This document shows, in pieces, positions 14,791 through 23,347 of a stretch of 23,379 nucleotides of DNA (positions within the stretch are counted from its first letter, which is position 1; each line of letters starts with the position of its first letter). The DNA lies in assembly GCA_003694905.1 (NCBI GenBank), contig RFJM01000326.1:1-23379 (forward strand). The letters run 5' to 3'. The notes below the pieces were generated by a model. It searched no databases, had not been told where the DNA came from, and was given only the letters and a program-made list of their open reading frames with translations. This stretch comes from Caldilineae bacterium. GTDB taxonomy: Bacteria; Chloroflexota; Anaerolineae; J102. A program made the translations under genes and the position numbers.

Positions 14791-15627
14791 TCATTTCTGG
14801 ATGAGCGTGCGCACGGGGTAGGGGATCTCGATACCGGCGCGGGCAAAAGCCCCGTGGATGAGTTTGACCCCGGCGTCCAGCGCCTGGCCGTAGCCCGTCT
14901 GCGCGAGATCGACCCAGTAGGAAAGGGTGAAAATGACGGCGCTATCGCCAAAGCGGTTGAACACAACCACGGGAGCTGGGTCTTCTTTGAGACCGGGCAA
15001 GCTGGCAATCGCTTCCAGCGCTACCCGGCTCACCTCAGTAAGGTCAGAATCGTAAGAGACGCCGACCTCCAACGTGATCCGGCGTTCCTGTGGTCGCGTA
15101 TAGTTGGTGATGGGATTGATATAGACATCCGCGTTGGGAATCAGTACATGCAGGCCGTCGAACGTGCGCAATTCGGTGGCGCGGATGTTGACATCCATGA
15201 CCTTGCCCGTATACCCTTTCACTTCGATGGTGTCTCCTACGTCGAACGGTTGCTGCCACAGTAGCAAGATGCCGGCGATGAAGTTCTTGGCCACATCCTG
15301 CATGGCAAAGCCGACGGTGAAGCCCACGATCCCCAGACCGGCGACAAAGCCCGTAATGTTCCGGTCCACGGTCTCCAATGCCCACAGTGTGCCCAGGATG
15401 ATGACCGACCACTGTCCGAGACGGCTGAGCAACTCCGTCAGTTCCGGATCCGCGTCACGGCGGGCGGCGGTGGTACGAATGAGGCGTGCCACCCATCCCG
15501 CCATATAGAGGGCGACCACGAAAATGACCAGGGCGGTGATCAGTTTGGGTAGGAACAGAAGAGTCTTTTCCAGCAGCAGCGCCAGATAGTCCCCCGCTTG
15601 AGAGGACAGACCGGTAGGATCATCCAT
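14791..15627 (-). CDS. Small-conductance mechanosensitive ion channel, MscS family
   Basis: About 278 residues with the minimal MscS layout: three membrane helices in the first 125 residues, then a cytoplasmic beta domain and alpha/beta domain. TM3 carries the glycine/alanine-rich pore segment GFVAGLGIVGFTVGFAMQDV and continues into NFIAGILLLWQQPFDVGDTIEV, the strongest family signature. The beta domain holds LRTFDGLHVLIPNADVYINP and the C-terminal part GVSYDSDL. MscS channels release solutes during osmotic down-shock. Two in-frame ATGs exist (15633 and 15627). GGAGG lies 3 nt from the first and 9 nt from the second, so 15627 is preferred. Downstream is a shared terminator. The leftward thioredoxin-VKOR gene lies 135 nt upstream, with a hairpin between. 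Confidence 0.94.
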   Translation of the reverse strand: MDDPTGLSSQAGDYLALLLEKTLLFLPKLITALVIFVVALYMAGWVARLIRTTAARRDADPELTELLSRLGQWSVIILGTLWALETVDRNITGFVAGLGIVGFTVGFAMQDVAKNFIAGILLLWQQPFDVGDTIEVKGYTGKVMDVNIRATELRTFDGLHVLIPNADVYINPITNYTRPQERRITLEVGVSYDSDLTEVSRVALEAIASLPGLKEDPAPVVVFNRFGDSAVIFTLSYWVDLAQTGYGQALDAGVKLIHGAFARAGIEIPYPVRTLIQK

Positions 15628-15745
15628 AAGCATTCGCCTCCATCAACCGAGCTACAATCGTCTGACAAGGGGCAGGAGCAGGTGACCCCCGCGGCGGCAC
15701 GCGCACGAACGTGGGCACGCCCGGGTCAACCTCACGGGTGCAACC

Positions 15746-15767
15746 GGTGCCTGGAACGGCAGGCACC
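15746..15767 (-). terminator. Possible terminator hairpin after the thioredoxin-VKOR gene
   Basis: GGTGCCT (15746-15752) and AGGCACC (15761-15767) form a 7-bp stem with an 8-nt loop, one base beyond the stop codon of the leftward gene ending at 15769. No U-run follows on the minus strand, so termination would be weak or factor-dependent. Confidence 0.4.
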
Positions 15768-15768
15768 C

Positions 15769-16914
15769 TCAGACCGCTTCCATGATATCAAGTTCCGGAT
15801 GTAGGCGCCAATGTACAAAACCCAGAAGAATCAGCGTCATGATCACAGCCGAGGACACACACCACATGCACACCGCCCCCAGCACGAACAGCTCCAGGTA
15901 GGTGAGATAGATGCTGAAGATGACGCCAAAAAAGGCCAAGACCGGAGCCAGCCACGCCACCTCTTCCACCCACTCAGCCCGGCCTCGGCGCAGCAGAACC
16001 CAGGCCGCCAGCAACACCACATACCCCACCATTCCCAGCACCCCCACCGGCACGACGCCGAACAGCCGCGCGTAAGGGCTGGATTGGACGGCATTGCAGT
16101 TTCCCACCGGGCCGCAGATTGCTTCCGAGCCGGTGGTTTCGACAAAGCTGAGATAGGCCGCAATACCCAGGCCCACCAGGCACAGCAGTGGCAGTGCCAG
16201 GCTGCGCCGGCCGCCGCCGACTCGGCCAACCAAGCCGTGGCGCAGCCAGCGTACGGCCGTCCAGACCACACTGCCGAGCATGAAGAGGAACACGACCAGA
16301 GCGATAACGCCCCCCGCCGCATCCTCGGCCATCAGGCGCCGGAAGGCCGCGGTTGTGGTCGCGGCCGGGACGGTCTCCCCCGCCTCTGCGGCAGACGGAG
16401 CCGTCGGTTCGTCGGCGGCAACGTTAACAGTGGCCCCCGCCGATGATTGCGCGGATTCGGACTGCGGGGTGGGTTCTCCGGCAGATTCGGCCTGGGCGAT
16501 GGCTTCGGCCAGGCCCGGCACCGGCGGCCAGTCGATTCCACCTTGGGCCAGCCCCGCATCAACGATAGCCGGCAGTCTGGCCGGGATCTCGACCGAACCG
16601 ATAAGCACCTGATCGCCCACCACCATCAAGGGGACGCCCCGTTGATCGGGGGGTACCTGTGCCCAATCCGTCGCGGCGCGAAACAGGTTCTGCCCTCCGG
16701 GTGTCTGCACGTTCACCAGCATGATCTGGAGTTGTGCTCCGTACTTCTCCACAATCGGGGGAAGGCCATTGGTCAACACCTCGTGGCAATGGGGGCAGGT
16801 GGGCGAATAGAAAAGCAGGGCGCGCACTACGGGCAGCTCGTCGCCGGTGGCAGTGGCCGGAAAAAGGCACAAAGCCAGGAGCATGATCCCTGCCAGAAAC
16901 AGCGATCGACGCAT
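15769..16914 (-). CDS. Thioredoxin domain fused N-terminally to a vitamin K epoxide reductase (VKOR) domain
   Basis: About 381 residues; positions below count from the first of two adjacent ATGs (16917). A signal-like hydrophobic segment (5-23) is followed by an extracytoplasmic thioredoxin-like domain with the active site CPHC (41-44) and the cis-proline region RGVPLMVVG (93-101). A low-complexity Ala/Glu/Ser/Pro linker covers about 138-195. One membrane helix (about 203-222) leads into the VKOR domain, with loop cysteines Cys268 and Cys274 (ICGPVGNCNAV), GVLGMVGYVV, and the quinone-proximal pair CMWC (350-353). VKOR homologues reoxidise a DsbA-like partner with quinone, so this is a one-protein disulfide-forming system. 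AAGGAG 6 nt before ATG 16914 favours the second ATG. A TAAAAT -10-like element lies upstream at 16982-16987. Confidence 0.9.
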   Translation of the reverse strand: MRRSLFLAGIMLLALCLFPATATGDELPVVRALLFYSPTCPHCHEVLTNGLPPIVEKYGAQLQIMLVNVQTPGGQNLFRAATDWAQVPPDQRGVPLMVVGDQVLIGSVEIPARLPAIVDAGLAQGGIDWPPVPGLAEAIAQAESAGEPTPQSESAQSSAGATVNVAADEPTAPSAAEAGETVPAATTTAAFRRLMAEDAAGGVIALVVFLFMLGSVVWTAVRWLRHGLVGRVGGGRRSLALPLLCLVGLGIAAYLSFVETTGSEAICGPVGNCNAVQSSPYARLFGVVPVGVLGMVGYVVLLAAWVLLRRGRAEWVEEVAWLAPVLAFFGVIFSIYLTYLELFVLGAVCMWCVSSAVIMTLILLGFVHWRLHPELDIMEAV

Positions 16915-17066
16915 CATCTTCTCCTTGGTTATAGAAGGAACGCGGTGATGGGTGGGACTCGGCGGACGCCGGCCGCCTATTATTTTACGGCGACCGGCAC
17001 CCGTCTGCTATGATTTCCATCATTCCGCCGTCGCTCCCCCGCGACCCCATCCCCCCGAGCCATCAT

Positions 17067-17894
17067 TCAGTCCTGGCCGGGCATGTGCCCCGCCCTACTT
17101 TTCTCTGCGTCCCGGTCCAGGATGGCACGGAGACAGGCCAGCCAGAAATCCGCGTACTGTTCCCAGAAGACGAAATTACATCCCCAGTGAGGGGCCGGGT
17201 CCGACATATAGGCCAGGACTTTGCCGGCGCCGAACTCTCCGATGGCCAGGAGCGGATCCCCCGTCTCCTTTACGCTCAGCAGCACCGGGCAACCTTCGCG
17301 CGGCAAGACCCGGTTGTAGCCGAGAATGGGCGGGAAAGTGGCGAAATCGATTCCTGCCAGGAGCTCCTGGCCCGCCGGCCTTAGCTGCGCCGTAAAGCCC
17401 TCGGTGCTCTCGATCAGATCCTCGTAATCCAGGCAGCGTACCGGCAGAATCTCGCGCAGGCGGGTGCGATTCCAGCCTCCCTTGCCCATCTCGCCGGTAA
17501 AGGACAGCCACCCACCCAGAAACATCATGGCTTTGCCGGCCAATACGGCCTCGACGGTGAGCCGCACCCGGTCGGGAAAGGTGAGCACGCGGGTGCCGAA
17601 CTTCTTGTGGTCGAAAAAGCTCGGCTCGAGCTGAAAATTCTTCGCCTCCACATCGCTGAAGATGATGACATCGAACTCTTCCAGGATTTTCTCATACTCC
17701 CCCGGCCCCATCTTGTAGAAATCCCACGTCGCCACATCGACGACCTCATGTTCACCGCTGCTCTCCAGTGCGTCTTTCAGCCAGCGCCCGTAGTAGTACA
17801 TGTCCAGCCCTTTCCAGGCGTAGTTGAAGGGCGTCTCGGCATACACGGGCCCCAGACTCACGGCCCAGTCGCCGATGTAGTAGATCCTGGCCAT
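17067..17894 (-). CDS. Putative glutamine amidotransferase-like protein (GATase1-like fold)
   Basis: A 275-residue cytoplasmic protein resembling the GATase1_like family of unknown function. It starts ARIYYIGDW, has VIIFSDVEAKNFQL near residue 80, and the diagnostic MMFLGGWLSFTGEMGKGGW, followed by LREILPV. At the position of the nucleophile elbow of true class I amidotransferases (GxCxG) it has GGWLSF, so a cysteine nucleophile is absent there and amidotransferase activity is doubtful. Later, FPPILGYNRVL and LAIGEFGAGKVLAYMSDPAPHWG fit the same family. ATG 17894 is fixed by GGAGG 5 nt upstream; the longer frame to 18038 lacks similarity. It is solitary, separated from dnaK by a terminator, with a TAAAAT at 17950-17955 as a possible -10. 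The last ten or so residues are encoded by repeat-like DNA. Confidence 0.85.
   Translation of the reverse strand: MARIYYIGDWAVSLGPVYAETPFNYAWKGLDMYYYGRWLKDALESSGEHEVVDVATWDFYKMGPGEYEKILEEFDVIIFSDVEAKNFQLEPSFFDHKKFGTRVLTFPDRVRLTVEAVLAGKAMMFLGGWLSFTGEMGKGGWNRTRLREILPVRCLDYEDLIESTEGFTAQLRPAGQELLAGIDFATFPPILGYNRVLPREGCPVLLSVKETGDPLLAIGEFGAGKVLAYMSDPAPHWGCNFVFWEQYADFWLACLRAILDRDAEKSRAGHMPGQD
17071..17098 (-). repeat. Possible GTAGG-type interspersed repeat overlapping a gene end
   Basis: Read on the minus strand this begins GTAGGGCGGGGCAC and ends GGCCAGGA, resembling 22106-22133 (GTAGGACGGG...GGCCAGGC). Similarity is partial, roughly 20 of 28 by eye. It supplies the extreme C-terminal codons of the GATase1-like gene. 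Confidence 0.35.
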
Positions 17895-18086
17895 AGTTGC
17901 CTCCTGCTTGGTGTTGCCAAAGGATGGGGACGGCGTTGCTATGGCAGACATTTTACAGGAGTGCCGGCGCGGGGAAAAGATCTCACTCCTCACAGGGGGC
18001 ACTGCAAACTTGTCGGCGCACCGGTGGCGAGAGAACAAGGCTCATGCCCGGTACTGGCTCAACCATGATTAGAGGGCATAAAGAAA

Positions 18087-18112
18087 GGCCGGGATGCTTG
18101 CCGCTCCCGGCC
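18087..18112 (-). terminator. Intrinsic terminator of the hrcA-grpE-dnaK operon
   Basis: On the minus strand GGCCGGGA (18112-18105) pairs perfectly with TCCCGGCC (18094-18087) around a 10-nt loop, and is followed by TTTCTTTAT. It lies 25 nt past the dnaK stop and is a textbook Rho-independent terminator. Confidence 0.88.
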
Positions 18113-18136
18113 CTCTCCATCGGTTGCGATCCGAAC

Positions 18137-20035
<1,899 letters not shown>

Positions 20036-20065
20036 AGGGTTCTGACTCTTGGTAGTGTGGAAGGA

Positions 20066-20695
20066 TTATTGGGCGACGCGTACGAAGCTGGGACGCAGTA
20101 CCTTGTCGTTGAGCTTGTAGCCCTTGCGCACCTCTGCGATGATCTCGCCGCTCTTGACTTCGTCGCTGGGCTCCATGCTGATGGCTTCGTGCAAATTGGG
20201 GTCGAAGGGCCCGGTAGCCTCGATGGGTGTCACGCCCTGTCGTTCGAGGACGGCCTGGAGTTTGCGCAGAATCAACGAGAAGCCTTCTACCCAGGCAGCC
20301 TCTTCCGGGTTCAGTCCTTCGGGCACATTGTCGAAGGCGCGCTCGAAGTCATCGATGACCGGCAGGAGCTCGAGGATCAGAGCTGCGTTGGCCTGGGCGA
20401 TGCGTTCATTGGTCTCGCGGTCTTTGCGGCGCCGGTAGTTCTGCAGTTCGGCCTGGGCGCGCAAAGCGTGGTCGCGCGCCTCGTCTGCGGCCTGCCGGGC
20501 CTCCTTTAGTTCATTGACCAACGCCTTGATGGTCTCATTCTCTTCTTCTGCTGTGGCCTTGGCTTCTTCATCTCCTTCTGTGGCCTCGGCCGCGCTTTCG
20601 GCTGCGGGCGCATCCGCAGCAGCTTCATCCGGTTTGATCTCTTCCTGCTGCTTTTGGGCTTCTTGTTCGGGAGTGCTGATTTGTTCTTCTTTCAT
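20066..20695 (-). CDS. grpE: Nucleotide exchange factor GrpE
   Basis: A 209-residue co-chaperone releasing ADP from DnaK. The first 65 or so residues are acidic and low-complexity (rich in Glu, Ala, Gln), then a long coiled-coil helix (KALVNELKEARQAADEARD and following), a helical part with YRRRKDRETNERIAQANAAL and LLPVIDDFERAF, and the C-terminal beta wing with GVTPIEATGPFDPNLHEAI and VRKGYKLNDKVLRPSFVRVA. All are GrpE hallmarks. ATG 20695 begins MKEEQIST; the open frame reaches 20815, but that would overlap hrcA and has no family character. No good ribosome site is visible. It lies 52 nt after hrcA and 30 nt before dnaK. Confidence 0.96.
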   Translation of the reverse strand: MKEEQISTPEQEAQKQQEEIKPDEAAADAPAAESAAEATEGDEEAKATAEEENETIKALVNELKEARQAADEARDHALRAQAELQNYRRRKDRETNERIAQANAALILELLPVIDDFERAFDNVPEGLNPEEAAWVEGFSLILRKLQAVLERQGVTPIEATGPFDPNLHEAISMEPSDEVKSGEIIAEVRKGYKLNDKVLRPSFVRVAQ

Positions 20696-20747
20696 GGTTT
20701 CGCTTTCTGTCGTGTGGGGTGTGATGATAAGATGATGGATAGCCACA

Positions 20748-21851
20748 CTAGTCGTCGGTATGGCGCTCGAGAGGGGTAATGGTGTCGGCATCCGGAATCT
20801 CGGCATCCAGAGCATCCCCGTACAGGTCGGCGACCAGGCTGCTCATCAGGTGTGCCATGAAGCGCACGGCAGAGATGGTGCGCCCGTAGGGCATGCGAAT
20901 GGGCCCTACCACGCCCAGAATGCCCGTACCCTGGCTGGGCTGGCCATAGCGCGAGAGAACCAGACTGATGTCCGGGAGGTGGTCGTAGGGTTTCTCGCCG
21001 CCGATGATGACCTGCACACCGGGAAGCTGGCGGGTCTCCTCGATCAGCGGCTGGATAGGCGACGGCTCCTCGAAGATCTCGACGAAGCGCCGCGCTTCCC
21101 CTTTTTGGGCGAATTCGGGCGCCTGCAGGACATTGGTCAGACCATCCCGATAGATGCGCTCACTGCGCCGGTCCTCGTGGTACAGCACATCGGTGATCAG
21201 GTCGGTCATCTGTCGGGCCAGGGGATCGGGGTCGGGTTCAAGCTGACGCATCTGGCTCCAATCCATCCCGGCCAGGCGCCGGTTCAGGTCCTCACTGAGG
21301 CTGGAGAGTTCGGTCTGCGTCCATGGCGCCTCGACATTAATCAGCTGCTGTCGGACGGCTCCACCCACCAATACCAGCACCATGAGAAAGGTTCGGGGCT
21401 GCAGGCTGATCAACTCCACGTGTTTGAACTGGGCATTGGCCAGTCTTGGCATGGTAGTGATGGCAGCGCTGTTGACCGTTCGGGCCAGGACGCTGGCCGA
21501 CAGGCGCACCCACTGATCCAGCTCCTGCTGGATCTGATAGAACTGATGGCGAATGGTATGTTGCAGAGTAGGGGGCAGCGAGGATTCGTGCAGCAGGTGC
21601 TGCACGAAATAGCGGTAGCCCCGATGCGTGGGCACCCGTCCGGCCGAGGTATGGGGATGGGTGAGGTACCCCAGCTCCTCCAGCCGTTTCATCTCGTTGC
21701 GGACCGTCGCCGGTGACACTTTGAGGTCGTAATGTTCCACGAGATAGCGCGAGCCTACGGGCTCGGCGGTGTTGATGAACTCCTGGACGACCAGGCCGAG
21801 GATGATCCGTTGACGAGGGGTGAGGGTGCCGTTTCGTTCTTCTGTCTTCAT
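20748..21851 (-). CDS. hrcA: Heat-shock transcriptional repressor HrcA
   Basis: A 367-residue repressor. The N-terminal winged helix is clear: LTPRQRIILGLVVQEFINTA (10-29), GSRYLVEHYDLKVSPATVRN (helix-turn-helix) and the wing EELGYLTHPHTSAGRVPTHR. The remainder is the GAF-like HrcA domain, with QFKHVELISLQPRTFLMVLV near the middle and GILGVVGPIRMPYGRTISAV near the C-terminus. HrcA dimers bind CIRCE and need GroEL to stay active, so heat stress derepresses the operon. A perfect CIRCE lies 12 nt upstream of its own start, so it should autoregulate. The ATG at 21851 has no Shine-Dalgarno sequence (TTCCTTACGACC precedes it). It is the first gene of the operon. Confidence 0.97.
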   Translation of the reverse strand: MKTEERNGTLTPRQRIILGLVVQEFINTAEPVGSRYLVEHYDLKVSPATVRNEMKRLEELGYLTHPHTSAGRVPTHRGYRYFVQHLLHESSLPPTLQHTIRHQFYQIQQELDQWVRLSASVLARTVNSAAITTMPRLANAQFKHVELISLQPRTFLMVLVLVGGAVRQQLINVEAPWTQTELSSLSEDLNRRLAGMDWSQMRQLEPDPDPLARQMTDLITDVLYHEDRRSERIYRDGLTNVLQAPEFAQKGEARRFVEIFEEPSPIQPLIEETRQLPGVQVIIGGEKPYDHLPDISLVLSRYGQPSQGTGILGVVGPIRMPYGRTISAVRFMAHLMSSLVADLYGDALDAEIPDADTITPLERHTDD

Positions 21852-21863
21852 GGTCGTAAGGAA

Positions 21864-21890
21864 TTAGCACTCATGACATGAGAGTGCTAA
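21864..21890 (-). promoter_or_regulatory. CIRCE operator (HrcA binding site)
   Basis: TTAGCACTC (21864-21872), nine spacer bases, and GAGTGCTAA (21882-21890) form a perfect CIRCE inverted repeat. It lies between the predicted promoter and the hrcA start codon, 12 nt from the ATG, so bound HrcA would block transcription and the repeat would also occupy the start of the leader RNA. Confidence 0.96.
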
Positions 21891-21907
21891 GCGGGGATGT
21901 CGCTGGT

Positions 21908-21938
21908 ATGATACCACAGATCGGCCTGGAACTGTAAA
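21908..21938 (-). promoter_or_regulatory. hrcA: Likely promoter of the heat-shock operon
   Basis: On the minus strand TTTACA (21938-21933), a 19-nt spacer, and TATCAT (21913-21908) preceded by TGG (an extended -10). Transcription would start about 21901, roughly 10 nt before CIRCE. The -10 sits in an 11-bp palindrome (GGTAT-G-ATACC, 21905-21915). The long spacer may be offset by the extended -10. Confidence 0.6.
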
Positions 21939-22105
21939 ACCGGCGGAGGGAGATGAGTTTGCGCCCTGCCGGCCCCTTGGCAAGAACCCGCGGACTCGTC
22001 TCAAGCGGTGACAGGTCGTCTGCTCGGTTGAGGGTCGCCCCCGCATCCGCGGCCCCGGCTTGCCAGACAGACCGCCGGGGTTCAGCCTGTTAGGTCGGGC
22101 TGCAT

Positions 22106-22155
22106 GTAGGACGGGCCTTCCGGCCTGGCCAGGCAGAGTGGAAAGTCTGCCCTAC
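22106..22155 (+). repeat. Hairpin-rich 50-bp element bounded by GTAGG and CCTAC
   Basis: The ends are inverted (GTAGG 22106-22110, CCTAC 22151-22155). Inside, GGCC segments around CGGCCTGGCC and the pair GGCAGA (22132-22137) / TCTGCC (22146-22151 region) can fold. It looks like a small interspersed palindromic element. Confidence 0.45.
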
Positions 22156-22189
22156 AAACCTGAGCCGCTCTCCCCATCCCTCTCTGTTC

Positions 22190-22218
22190 GTGACACTTCC
22201 GCGCTTCGGCGGTACAAT
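22190..22218 (+). promoter_or_regulatory. Likely promoter of the cyclase-family gene
   Basis: GTGACA (22190-22195) and TACAAT (22213-22218), each one mismatch from consensus, are separated by exactly 17 nt. The leader to ATG 22261 would be about 36 nt and carries AAGGAGA. Confidence 0.65.
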
Positions 22219-22260
22219 GGACCGCGCCATGACCAAATCCAGCGAAAAGGAGACGCTATC

Positions 22261-23136
22261 ATGAAATTCATCGATCTGACCATCCCCCTGGGGGTGGGAA
22301 CCCCACCCTGGCCCACCTACGAGCCCCTGCAGGTCAAGTACTTCAAACGACTGGCTCCCAATGGAGCCAACGGCCAGTTGGTCAGCCACAGCAATCACGT
22401 GGGAACCCATCTCGACGGGGAAATCCACTTCTACACACCGGGCAAGGATATTGCTTCCCTGGATTTCGACTATCTGTGCGGAGACGCCGCCATCGTCGAT
22501 CTCAGTGATTGTTGCGGCGACTATGATGTCTACACTCCTGAAATGATCGAAGAGCGGGTTGAGGTGCGGGAAGGTGACATTCTCATCATCCACACCGGCT
22601 ACCATCACTTCGGCTGGGATCAACCGTATGGGAATGAAATCCGTTACATGGTCATGCATCCCGGCCCCGACGCCCGTTTTGCCGCCTGGTGCGAGGAGAA
22701 GAAGATCCGGTGGATCGGTGTCGATTGCGGTAGCGCCGACCATCCCATGAACACCAAGATTCGCGACTGGATGCCGGCCCAGGCTCGGCAGGCCGATGCG
22801 CACTTTCGCAAGAAATACGGCAAGGCCCTGACCGAATATTTCACGCCCGACATGTATCAGATGATGCATCTGTGGATGTTCCCCAAAGGCATCATCCACG
22901 CCGAGTGCGTGGGCGGCGACATTGACCTTCTGGTCAATCGCCGGGTACAGGTTGGCTGCTTTCCCTGGCGCTTTGTCGACGGCGAAGCCAGTATCGCCCG
23001 CATTGTCGCCATGGTCGACGATGAGGAATACGCCGAACTCATGGCCCGCAAAGCGAGCCTGCCCAAGACCCGTTTCGGCGATTGCTACGACCCTGAGCAC
23101 GTAGAGCGTCTGGGAGGCCGCGGTAACGCCTTCTGA
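22261..23136 (+). CDS. Cyclase family protein (kynurenine formamidase-like metal-dependent hydrolase)
   Basis: A 291-residue member of the cyclase/kynurenine-formamidase superfamily. The metal-binding signature HVGTHLD (46-52), followed by GEIHF with His56, corresponds to HxGTHxDxPxH of KynB-type enzymes; the usual Pro is replaced (LDGEIH). DILIIHTGYHHFGW (about 112-125) and WIGVDCGSADHPMN (about 157-170) fit the conserved core. It is longer than typical KynB (about 210 residues) because of added segments around 170-215 and at the C-terminus, so it probably belongs to a different branch; an amide, lactone or cyclic-imide hydrolase is plausible but the substrate is unknown. AAGGAGA about 8 nt upstream fixes ATG 22261; the frame open from 22060 is not coding. 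It is monocistronic in this window. Confidence 0.9.
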   Translation: MKFIDLTIPLGVGTPPWPTYEPLQVKYFKRLAPNGANGQLVSHSNHVGTHLDGEIHFYTPGKDIASLDFDYLCGDAAIVDLSDCCGDYDVYTPEMIEERVEVREGDILIIHTGYHHFGWDQPYGNEIRYMVMHPGPDARFAAWCEEKKIRWIGVDCGSADHPMNTKIRDWMPAQARQADAHFRKKYGKALTEYFTPDMYQMMHLWMFPKGIIHAECVGGDIDLLVNRRVQVGCFPWRFVDGEASIARIVAMVDDEEYAELMARKASLPKTRFGDCYDPEHVERLGGRGNAF

Positions 23137-23184
23137 GGCCAGCACCGGCCTCGCGCCTGGTCGGTGGTCGCGCCGTATGGCGCC

Positions 23185-23254
23185 GCGAGCAAGGGATGCC
23201 GGAGGCCGATTGCAGGCAGGCCCATCCTGCGCCGGCTCCGGCCCTGCTGCTCGC
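23185..23254. repeat. 70-nt imperfect inverted repeat downstream of the cyclase gene
   Basis: Arms GCGAGCA (23185-23191) and TGCTCGC (23248-23254) are perfectly complementary. The helix continues imperfectly through GGG with CCC and CCGGAG with CTCCGG, and an inner GCAGG/CCTGC pair closes the loop. There is no T-run, so it is not a standard terminator. Confidence 0.5.
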
Positions 23255-23310
23255 TTCGGGGCCGCATTCAGTACTTGTCCCAAGAGGAGGCGGGTCACCG
23301 ATACGATGAG

Positions 23311-23347
23311 GCCGCAGGCGAATCCATGATTCGCCCGTACCTGCGGC
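23311..23347. repeat. Bulged hairpin near the right window edge
   Basis: The outer arms GCCGCAGG / CCTGCGGC and the inner arms GCGAAT / ATTCGC form a stem with a bulge of about 6 nt on the 3' side and a CCATG loop. It abuts the second copy of the 37-bp repeat. The rest of 23137-23379 shows no gene; a small GAGGCC/GGCCTC hairpin (23135-23152) overlaps the cyclase stop. Confidence 0.5.

Larger units (their letters stand above)
21939..22260. other. Intergenic region between heat-shock operon and cyclase gene, no gene seen
   Basis: About 320 nt of non-coding DNA between divergent genes. It contains a CCCCGGC/GCCGGGG inverted repeat (22053-22059 with 22074-22080), a GTAGG/CCTAC-bounded element (22106-22155) and the promoter of the cyclase gene (22190-22218). 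A long frame enters from the cyclase gene but has no protein character upstream of ATG 22261. Confidence 0.6.

Noticed and set aside
20696..20815. N-terminal extension of GrpE
   Set aside because: It would overlap the hrcA 3' end and is unlike GrpE; MKEEQIST at 20695 is the natural start.
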